A stretch of DNA of 64,000 bases from contig JASSUG010000001.1 of the NCBI GenBank assembly GCA_031963465.1, forward strand, positions 310,001 through 374,000. Direction: 5' to 3'. The position numbers were made by a program, and so were the translations under genes. This DNA is from Mycoavidus cysteinexigens_B (GTDB lineage Bacteria > Pseudomonadota > Gammaproteobacteria > Burkholderiales > Burkholderiaceae). Positions 17,974 through 27,000 of the stretch are shown here, one piece after another (the first letter of the stretch is position 1; every line of letters begins with the position of its first letter). Under the pieces are notes generated by a model that did no database searches, was not told the origin of the DNA, and saw nothing but the letters and a program-made list of their open reading frames with translations.

Positions 17974-18492
17974 CCCGAAAAGCGAGTTGATACGGCGATT
18001 TCGATTGCCGCTAAATGTGGCTTGCCAATCAAAATTGCAGCCAAAATTGACCGCGTCGATCAGACCTATTTCGACGAACAGATCAAGTCGCTGATGTCAC
18101 AGCCGCACGTCGAATATATCGGTGAAATCTCTGAAGCGGAAAAAGCCGCTTTCTTGTCCGGCGCCCATGCGCTGCTGTTTCCGATTGACTGGCCTGAGCC
18201 ATTTGGTTTAGTCATGATTGAGGCGATGGCCTGCGGCACGCCGGTGATTGCTTTCAAGCGTGGCTCAGTCCCCGAAGTGATCGACCACGGCGTGACGGGT
18301 TTTGTAGTGAGTGATGAAATGGAGGCGGTGGCTGCAGTGAATCGCTTGCATACAGTGTCGCGCGACACGGTGCGCCAGCAATTTGAAGCACGCTTTACCG
18401 CGCAACGGATGGCGGAAGATTATATTGTCGCTTACGAAGCTCTTTTGCAGCAACAACGCCGCCCTGTGCTACGTGAGGTCGCAGTAGGTTAG
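17974..18492 (+). pseudogene. GT4-family glycosyltransferase, 3' fragment
   Basis: C-terminal half of a group 1 (GT4) glycosyltransferase, about 172 codons where the family usually has 340-400. The reading frame can be followed back from the first ATG (18022) to P-E-K-R-V-D at 17974, the conserved sugar-nucleotide loop, and meets a stop codon just before it at 17965-17967. The C-terminal donor-binding block is clear: EPFGLVMIEAMACGTPVIAF and GSVPEVIDHGVTGFV. The acceptor-binding N-terminal domain is gone, so activity is unlikely. A strong terminator follows at once. Confidence 0.8.
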
Positions 18493-18529
18493 AAAAATAG
18501 CCGCACGAAGTTTGTGCGGCTATTTTTTT
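18493..18529 (+). terminator. Intrinsic terminator
   Basis: AAAAATAGCCGCAC and GTGCGGCTATTTTTTT form a 14-bp stem around a 7-nt loop, with T-tracts on both strands, so it may work in both directions. It starts immediately after the stop of the glycosyltransferase fragment and insulates the following Fur-box promoter. Confidence 0.92.
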
Positions 18530-18582
18530 ATGCAGATCTAAGCGTGAGATAAATTAAAAGGGTGGTATACTTATTTCTCATT

Positions 18583-18601
18583 GAGAATGATTCGCATTAG
18601 C
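18583..18601 (+). promoter_or_regulatory. Candidate Fur box upstream of the ftr operon
   Basis: GAGAATGATTCGCATTAGC matches the 19-bp Fur consensus GATAATGATAATCATTATC at 14 positions. It lies 64 bp ahead of the ftrA remnant start. Iron-responsive repression fits the function of this operon. Confidence 0.65.
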
Positions 18602-18664
18602 GCTACCATTGCTTTTTGGTACTGTCTGTTATGCATATCTAATACTTGCACAGGGCTCTTTCTA

Positions 18665-18877
18665 TGGTTGCATCGACATTTTTTCAGTTAGCTATCGCTA
18701 GCATTTTGATCAGTGCAGCCGGTTCTGTAGCTGCTGTCAAGTATGCGCTAGGCAAGTCGCAGATTTACGCAAGGCCGTCCTATCGATAAAGAAGCAGGTG
18801 TTGGCCCCTGGTTTAAGCCATTCACGGTTGAATACGAATGTGTATTTTCTGGAATGGGTAAAAAAAGAGGGTATTAA
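18665..18877 (+). pseudogene. ftrA: ftrA remnant (P19-type periplasmic iron-binding protein), internally deleted
   Basis: The first frame gives a start and signal peptide (MVASTFFQLAIASILISAAG) followed by a few mature residues and a stop at 18787-18789. In another frame the exact family C terminus appears: DKEAGVGPWFKPFTVEY then a short segment ending GKKRGY at 18877. P19/FtrA proteins are about 170-200 aa; most of the middle is missing and the two ends are out of phase. The usual partner for Fe delivery to FTR1 is therefore lost at this locus. Confidence 0.8.
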
Positions 18878-18938
18878 AAACCCCCATCATGCAAGCTGTT
18901 CCACTCAATATTAACTCCTCTAATCAAGGAATGTTTAA

Positions 18939-19289
18939 ATGAAAATCAGTCTCATAATCACTCTCTTCACGCTGACTTGTGCGTTGTCCACTGGTGTGCA
19001 CGCGCGCACAGAACCCAAGGAAGAATTACCGACCTTCAAACTTGAGATGGCTGACGGGAAATTGATGCCTTCTCGCATCGAGGTGCCGGCTAATCAGGCG
19101 ATCAAACTTGAAATTGAAAATACCGGCAAAAGCGCGGTTGAATTTGAAAGTATTCAATTGCGTAAAGAGAAGGTGCTCAGCCCTGGCGCCAAATCTTTTG
19201 TTGTGATTAAAAAAATGGCTCCGGGCGAATACAAATTTTTCGATGATTTTCACCAAGCGACGGCACAAGGGGTGATTGTCGCGAGATAA
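18939..19289 (+). CDS. ftrB: FtrB-like cupredoxin-domain periplasmic protein
   Basis: 116 aa with a cleavable signal peptide ending near HA-R23 and a single cupredoxin_1-type beta domain. It is the second component of the FtrABCD ferrous-iron uptake system, where it is thought to help oxidise Fe(II) for the permease. No strong copper-ligand cluster is visible, though a His near the C terminus (FDDFHQATAQG) could take part. The reading frame is complete although both outer genes of the operon are broken. Confidence 0.8.
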   Translation: MKISLIITLFTLTCALSTGVHARTEPKEELPTFKLEMADGKLMPSRIEVPANQAIKLEIENTGKSAVEFESIQLRKEKVLSPGAKSFVVIKKMAPGEYKFFDDFHQATAQGVIVAR

Positions 19290-19358
19290 ATTTGAGTTTA
19301 AGTAGAAACAGGGATAGGGATAGCCGTAGGCGGTAATCAGGTAGCTTTGGAGAGCTCG

Positions 19359-20198
19359 ATGGGGCAGGTGCTGTTTGTAGTATGGCGTGAAAGTGTTGAA
19401 GCATTGCTTGTGATCGGCATTTTATATGCGTGGTTGCGCAATGGTGACAAGACGGCGCGGCAGGGCCTGCCCTATCTGTGGCTAGGGGTTGGCATAGGTC
19501 TGCTAGTGGCGGTTGCGTTTGGCGCGGCATTAGTGAACTTTAGTGAAACCCTCTCCGGTGAAACCCAGGATTATTTCCAGGCCGCAATGGTCTGGATTGC
19601 GGCTGTGCTGATTGTACAGATGGTATTGTGGATGAGATACCACGGCGGCACCTTGAAACAAGGTATCGAAGCATCCTTACAAAAAAGTACTCAAAATGCG
19701 CATTGGTGGGGGGTGACGCTGCTTGCTGCACTGGCGGTTGCGCGCGAAGGAAGTGAGACGGTCATCTTTCTCTATGGACTTGGTTTTGGGCAGGCAGGCT
19801 ATATTTTGCCTATGCACCTGGCTGCTGTATTGATAGGCTTTGGCCTAGCCCTCCTAACGTTTTACCTATTGCAGCTGGGCGGCAAATTGTTTTCTTGGCG
19901 CGCTTTTTTCCGTGTGACTGAAATGATGTTGCTCTTTCTCGCTGCGGGCTTGGTCCAAGCAGGCGTTGATAAACTCATTGATAAAGAAATACTTCCTGCC
20001 CTGATCGACCCACTGTGGAATACTTCAGCGCTGCTCGATGATTCTAATGCTGTGGGTACATTGTTGGCGGCATTGACCGGCTATCGTGCGTATCCATCGT
20101 TAATGAATGTGTTGGCGTATCTTATTTATTGGGCTGTGGTGGCTTGGTTAATGAGACGTACACAGCAGCGCCTGATAGTTAAAAATCGGCCGGCATGA
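19359..20198 (+). CDS. ftrC: FTR1-family iron permease
   Basis: Inner-membrane iron permease, 279 aa, with about seven hydrophobic segments. Both family REXXE iron motifs are intact: R-E-S-V-E near residue 9 and R-E-G-S-E in the fourth segment (AREGSETVIFLYG). The ATG at 19359 with GGAG just upstream is chosen over a TTG at 19347. Translocation normally needs FtrA, FtrB and the FtrD polyferredoxin, two of which are wrecked here. Function would need other partners, or the gene is at an early stage of decay. Confidence 0.9.
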   Translation: MGQVLFVVWRESVEALLVIGILYAWLRNGDKTARQGLPYLWLGVGIGLLVAVAFGAALVNFSETLSGETQDYFQAAMVWIAAVLIVQMVLWMRYHGGTLKQGIEASLQKSTQNAHWWGVTLLAALAVAREGSETVIFLYGLGFGQAGYILPMHLAAVLIGFGLALLTFYLLQLGGKLFSWRAFFRVTEMMLLFLAAGLVQAGVDKLIDKEILPALIDPLWNTSALLDDSNAVGTLLAALTGYRAYPSLMNVLAYLIYWAVVAWLMRRTQQRLIVKNRPA

Positions 20199-20204
20199 TG
20201 GATC

Positions 20205-20720
20205 ATGGCGCATTCTATAGCCCATGTGCCCCCTTGGGCATTGGATATTCTAGCATGGCGCCGCTCTTATACGCAGGGCGAGTATGGGTATCGTGTGATT
20301 CCAATTAATAGTACGCCATTGGTGCCGCTGCGCACTATGTGAGGCAATGCCTACTGCCATATGTGTGGGCGTTGCAGTTGGGGCTTTTCATTGGTCTGCC
20401 AGTCCATGGTTTATTGCACTTAAACAAACATTGCCGGCTTGATTGATTTAGCGCGACATCCTATGGTCGTTTGAAACCAATGCGCCGTGGTTTTTATTGA
20501 CGCACTATCCAGATCAAAATGACATTTTTAACTGACTGATTGGATGGTGGTTTGCTGATTGCTTATATTGTGGCGATGGCTCTAATTTGTGGTAACGCGC
20601 TCAGCGCATTGTTGGCGATAGCGGTGCGTTGCCTAGGGGGCCGGTATCGGGCGCGCTTGCACCATCTAGCGTAGGCCCTAATCCCATTGGCGGGTTGCGG
20701 GGTGTTATACCGTGAGCCTA
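20205..20720 (+). pseudogene. ftrD: ftrD remnant (polyferredoxin of the Ftr iron system)
   Basis: Directly follows ftrC. Several out-of-phase pieces resemble FtrD. The region 20344-20443 encodes GVAVGAFHWSASPWF in one frame and CHMCGRC, a ferredoxin-type cysteine motif, in an overlapping frame. Near 20490 APWFLLTHYPDQND is seen, and near 20660 HHLA-stop-ALIPLAGCGV. Multiple stops and shifts separate them. Intact FtrD would be about 450 aa. Confidence 0.65.
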
Positions 20721-21021
20721 TTCCAGTTTAGTGCAACCATGCTCTATGTCGTGGCCAAGTATGGCCCGAGACAGGCGCGCCTAAAGAGAAGTGGGGAAAA
20801 TGATAGAAGGATTCCAGCGTAAATGAGTAACATCTTGGATTTGGCTTATTTGAAACATTACCCCGTAGTCCACTGGCCCCAAAGAATGTGAGTGAAGCTG
20901 AGGCGCGACAGCGTGCAAAAGCGGTGCAACGTTAGCAAAGCCATTGAACAATAATGTACCTCAGGGAATTCAAGCGGCTTAGCGCAGGATTAGAACAACC
21001 CCATATAAATGAATGTGAATA
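20721..21021. other. Intergenic DNA before the NACHT-HEAT gene
   Basis: No gene seen. It may include the last degraded bases of ftrD. The promoter of the large downstream gene must lie here, but no confident promoter or Shine-Dalgarno sequence was found; the bases just before the ATG at 21022 are AT-rich. Confidence 0.5.
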
Positions 21022-24000
21022 ATGTTAAGTCATCCTGTTTCCCTAGCCCTAATAGGCAAACAACTGCAAGCGCAAGCGCAAAGCTATTTAGAACAAGCTC
21101 GTCTACAAAAGACCATGCAGCATCTCGAGATGGCTTTAGCCTTATATGATCAGGCGAAAGTGACATTTAGACATGCTGCAGATGCGCGCCAATTGGTCCC
21201 GGCGTTATCAGAGGTGAAAGGCGCTTTGAGCCAAGCACGCACGCCCAAGACATCGGAAGAAGAAGCCTTGCGGCAGCGCATTGCAGAAGTGTATTTCGAG
21301 CGCGCAGAGCTCTTGGAGAAATTGGAAAAGGCTGACAAGGCGCAAGCGAGTTATAACAAGGCGCAAAAATGGGGCCATCCCGGTGTAGCCCCTCAGCCGA
21401 GCAGTCTATCGGCCTATGCAATGCTTCACCCGGCTGCGCTGACAAGCCGTTCCCTTATCGCTGCGCAGACCAGCGGGAACTTGCATGCTCCTGCGCAACT
21501 ATCACCCGTCAACCTTTCCTCTTCCATCCCCGCCGATATCCCATCAACATTGGCTGAACCTGCCCAGAACGCAGCACTCTCGCCACGCATACTCGAAGGC
21601 ATCCAGGAAAAGAATGACTTGATTAACCAGTTGTTTGCGGAAACACTGCGGACGTTTCAGAGCTTGGATTTATCGAGCGTATGGCCCAGCGCGTTTTTAG
21701 TCTACGCCCATGACAACCCGTATTACGGAATGGCGGATGCAGGCACGTCGAAATTTCTGATTGATCATCTGGTTAAGCTAGGTGTTAATCTCTATTCCGA
21801 TCAACGGCCAAAAGGGCTGCAAGGACAAGCTGCGTTAATCACTCGAGAAGAAGCGGCCAGGGTGGATGATATTCTCACCAGCCAGTTCTGTTTGTTGCCC
21901 ACCGCAATAGGCGGGGCCCAGCCGGTCGATAAAGTGATTGTCTGTGGCTCGCAGGTCTTAGGGCGCTATCTGCAATGGGGAGAAGCGGGTAAACACTACC
22001 AAGCCTATTACAAAGACCTGAAAAAAGCCTACGGGGTGGCTCAGCACAACTCTGCGCAGGCCGAAGCCGAAATACGGAAGGTGGTTAATACATATTCCCA
22101 GCAAGCGGACTTTCATCATGTTTTGACGGAAATGGCCTTTTTAAAAATCCGTACGGACTATCTGGATCAGCATGGCATCATTCCCGTCTCATTATGTGCC
22201 AATGGATATGCACTCTGCGTTCAGGACTTCGTCAAAGCGACCACGGTGCGCATTGAAGATATGCCCCGCTTTGCCTCGCAGCAAGCGAGCGGCCAGGCCA
22301 TGTATCAGCAGCAGGGGCGCCATTTGGTTTTCTTTAAACTGTTGGAGCGATTGCTGGCGCAAAACGGCGCAGAAGCGCTGCTGCGCACATTTTGGACCGC
22401 GTATAGCGACTTGATTAAGCGCCTAAACAGTGAAGCATCGGTACCTAAGGCGGCGGAATATATACGCGTATGGGGGCAGATTTCCCAGAATGTCCAGGCC
22501 ACGCTGCAAACGCTGCGGACGCAGGTAGACGCGCACGAACTGCGCACCGCCTTAACCCGCTACGCCTCCCTTGACCGTCTGGCGATTCAGCGGCTATCCG
22601 GTCCGCCGCTCTCGATGAAAGATTGTTATATTAATCTGGCGATAGTGGAACACGAGAAGGTGCGCAAGGAAGAGAAGAAACCTAAAAAGGGGAAAGGGAA
22701 TAAGCCTAAAGAGGGGGAGGAGAATCAGCCCAAAAAGGTGGAGGAGAATCAGCCTGAAGAGGGGGAAGAGAACCAGCCTAAAGAGGGGGAGGCAGCGCAA
22801 AACCACTTTCATCGTTTACCGAGTTTCGAAGCGATCGATTCCAATAAACAGAAATTAGTGTCACTCGAGAAGTTATTTGATCCCCGAGTATTAACTAATG
22901 GCAAGACCGTGACCCCACAACGGATTTTGATTCGAGGCCGGGCTGGCGTGGGCAAAACGACCTTATCCAAAAAGATTGTCTACGAGTACACCCAAAAAGC
23001 GCAATGGCGTGATCGCTTCGACTGGTTACTGTGGATTCCGCTGCGCACGCTAAAGGGCAAATCAAGTTGTGATTTGGCCACTTTGTTTCATGAAACCTAT
23101 TTTCAGAGTTACCCCAACGGTCAGGCTTTAGCAAAGGCGCTTGAAGTACACATCAACGGGCCAGCCAAAGATAGAGCCCTCTTTGTGCTCGATGGCTGGG
23201 ATGAGGTCGCCCAGGAATGGGGGGAGCACGAACCGATGTCCGAGTTTCTCAAACAGTTGCTCAATCAGCCTGCGGTGCTGATTACCTCCCGGCCTTATGT
23301 GGAGTTGAAGCAAGTTCGAGCGATGGATTTAGAATTGGAGACAGTGGGCTTTAGCCCGGAAAACGTTACTGCGTATCTCGACCATCGAGACATGATCACC
23401 GCTTCGGATGCTAAAGAGGTAAAGCACTTCATCCAGGCCAATGCCTTCATCCAAGGACTGGTCAATGTGCCAATCCAGTTAGACGCTCTCTGTTACAGTT
23501 GGGATGAAATCAAGCGCATGCAAAAAGAGGTGCCAGGAGCGATGACCGTTACCGCTTTATATCAAGCCATGATAAACAAATTATGGCGTAAGGATATGCT
23601 TCGTTTGGGCAAGCGGGAAGACGGAGAGCGTTTAACCGCGAGCCAGATCAACGCGCTTGAAAGGTCATCGCGTATCGAGAAATTGGTGAAAACCGAACAT
23701 GATTTTCTGAGTATCTTAGCTTTTAGGGGATTACAGCGTAATCAAATTGAATTCAATCATCGTGACCTGCATGGGCTGATTGAGCAGCTTGAAGCACAAG
23801 GAGTGAATATCCCCATTACGTTGGAAGCTAACCTCAAAAAACTCTCGTTTCTGCATACCGATGATGCAAAGGAGACGCAACGCAGCTACCACTTTATGCA
23901 TTTGACGTTTCAGGAATTTTTTGCGGCCAAGCATTTTGTTGGACGTTGGGAAGCGGCTCGTGAGATCAACCTGCTGTCCGCCGACACCAAGAGGTGGACG

Positions 24001-27000
24001 AAAGTGACACCCGAAGCGTTTGTTCGTCAACACAAATACAACCCGCGCTATGAGATTTTGTGGTGGTTTGTTGCAGGTCTATTGCGCGGAGAAGCCTTGA
24101 ACCGGTTCTTCATTTTGCTCGAAGCCGAACCGCGTGATTTGCTTGGTGCGCATCATCAGCGCGTCATCATGAGCTGCCTGCATGAAACATCACGTACGCC
24201 TGGCGTTGGGCTATCGCCCGAAATCCGAAACCGGCTGGAGCAAGGTTTGGCGCAATGGCTGCAATTCGAAATCGACAAGAGAGGAGAATGCACACTAGCG
24301 TATCAGCCCACGTTCCCCGAGCATTTGTTGCTTCAGTGCCTTCAGAAGACGACATCAGCGCAAACAAAACAAGCGGTTGCAACAGCATTCAGACATCGAT
24401 CTGCTTTATCGGATTCGGCCCTGCAGGCCTTGATCGCGCTGCTGAAGGACTGGAACATGGACGTGAGGCGCTGTGCTGCTGAGGCGTTAGGCCAGCAGTC
24501 TTCGTCACCGGATTCGGTTCTGCAGGCCTTGATCGCGCTGCTGAAGGACGTGGACGGAGACGTGAGGCGCAGCGCTGCTGAAGCGTTAGGCAAGCAGTCT
24601 TCGTTACCGGATTCGGTCCTGCAGGCCTTGATCGCGCTGCTGAAGGACAAGTACTTGGGGCGCAGTGCTGCTGAAGCGTTATGCAACAAACAGTCTTCGT
24701 TACCGGATTCGGTCCTGCAGGCCTTGATCGCGCTGCTGAAGGACGTGGACGGAGACGTGAGGCGCAGCGCTGCTGAAGCGTTAGGCAAGCAGTCTTCGTT
24801 ACCGGATTCGGTCCTGCAGGCCTTGATCGCGTGGCTGAAGGACGGGGACGGAAACGTGAGGCGCAGCGCTGCTGAAGCGTTAGGCAAGCAGTCTTCGTTA
24901 TCGGATTCGGTCCTGCAGGCCTTGATCGCGCTGCTGAAGGACTGGAACATGGACGTGAGGCGCCGTGCTGCTGAGGCGTTAGGCCAGCAGTCTTCGTCAC
25001 CGGAGCCGGCCCTGCTGGGCCTGATCGCGCTGGCAAAGGACAAGTACCAGGAAGTGAGAAGTCGCGCTGCTGAAGCGTTAGGCAAGCAGTCTTTGTTACC
25101 GGAGCCGGCCCTGTTAGCCCTGATCGCGCTGGCAAAGGACAAGTACAAGGCAGTGAGGAGTCGCGCTGCTGAAGCGTTAGGCAAGCAGTCTTTGTTACCG
25201 GAGCCGGCCCTGTTGGCCCTGATCGCGCTGCTGAAGGACGTGGACGGAGACGTGAGGCGCAGCGCTGCTGAAGCGTTAGGCCAGCAGTCTTCGTTACCGG
25301 AGCCGGCCCTGTTGGCCCTGATCGCGCTGCTGAAGGACGTGGACGGAGATGTGAGGCGCAGCGCTGCTGAAGCGTTAGGCCAGCAGTCTTCGTTACGGAA
25401 TTCAGCCTTGCAGGCCTTGATCGCGCTGCTGAAGGACGTGGACGGAGACGTGAGGCGCAGCGCTGCTGATGCGTTAAGCCAGCAATCTTCACTCCCGGAT
25501 TCGGCCCTACTGACCTTGATCGTGCTGCTGAAGGACGGAGACGTGAGGCACAGCGCAGCTTATGCGTTAAACAAGCAGTCTTCGTTCCCGGAGACAGCCC
25601 TGCAGGCCTTGATCGTGCTTCTAAAGGACGTGGACGGAGACGTGAGGCGCAGCGCTGCTGATGCGTTAGGCCAGCACTCTTCGTTCCCGGAGTCGGCCCT
25701 GCAGGCCTTGATCGCGCTAGCAAAGGACAAAAACCCGGAGGTGAAGTGCAGCGCAGCTTATGCGTTAAGCCAGCATTCTTCGTTGCCGGATTCGCCCCTG
25801 CAGGCCTTGATTGTGCTGGCGAAGGACAAAAACTGGGTAGTGAAGTGCAGCGCTGTTTATGCGTTAAGCCAGCATTCTTCGTTACCAGAGTCGGCCATGC
25901 AGGCCTTGATCGTGCTGGCGAAGGACAGAAACTGGGTGGTGAAGTGCAGCGCTGCTGATGCGTTAGGCCAGCAGTCATCGTTGCCGAAGTCAGCCCTGCA
26001 GGCCTTGATCGCGCTGGCCAAGGACAAAAGCCTGGAGGTGAAGTGCAGCGCAGCTTATGCGTTAAGCCAACATTCTTCGTTGCCGGCTTCGGCCTTGCAG
26101 GCCTTGATCGCGCTGGCCAAGGACGAGGACGAGGACGTGAGGTGTGGCGCTGCTGATGCTCTAGGCAAGCAATCTTTGTTATCGGATTCGGCCCTGCAGA
26201 CCTTAATCGCGCTGGCGAAGGACAAAAACTGGATGGTGAAGCGCAGCGCTGTTGATGCGTTAGGCAAGCATTCTTCGTTATCGGATTCGGCCCTGCAGGT
26301 CTTGATCGCGCTGGCGAAGGACGGGGACTGGGACATGAGGCGCAGTGCTGCTGATGCGTTAGGCCAGCAGTCTTTGTTACCGGATTCAGTCCTGATGGAC
26401 TTGATCGCGCTGCTGAAGGATGAGGGCAGGGACGTGAGGAGCCATGCTGCTGATGTGTTAAGCAAGCATTCTTCGTTACCGGATTCAGCGCTGATGAACT
26501 TGATCGCGCTGCTGAAGGATGAGGGCAGGGACGTGAGGAGCCATGCTGCTGATGTGTTAAGCAAGCATTCTTCGTTACCGGATTCAGCGCTGATGAACTT
26601 GATCGCGCTGCTGAAAGATGATAGCAGGGGCGTGAGGAGCCACGCTGCTGATGTGTTAAGCAAGCATTCTTCGTTACCGGATTCAGCGCTGATGGTCTTG
26701 ATCGCGCTGCTGAAAGATGATAGCAGGGGCGTGAGGAGCCACGCTGCTTATGTGTTAAGCAAGCATTCTTCGTTACCGGATTCGGCTCTGAAGGACTTGG
26801 TCGCGCTGCTGAAGGATGAGGGCAGGGACGTGAGGAGCCACGCTGCTGACGTGTTAAGCAAGCATTCTTCGTTACCGGATTCGGCTCTGAAGGACTTGGT
26901 CGCGCTGCTGAAGGATGAGGGCAAGGACGCGAGAAGCCACGCTGCTGACGTGTTAAGCAAGCATTCTTCGTTACCGGATTCGGCTCTGAAGGACTTGGTC

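Noticed and set aside
17890..18005. Minus-strand gene fragment ending in MSAVNYDDARIAEHTA
   Set aside because: The frame is open for about 36 codons and ends in a stop, but I could not tie it to any family and it partly overlaps the glycosyltransferase fragment.
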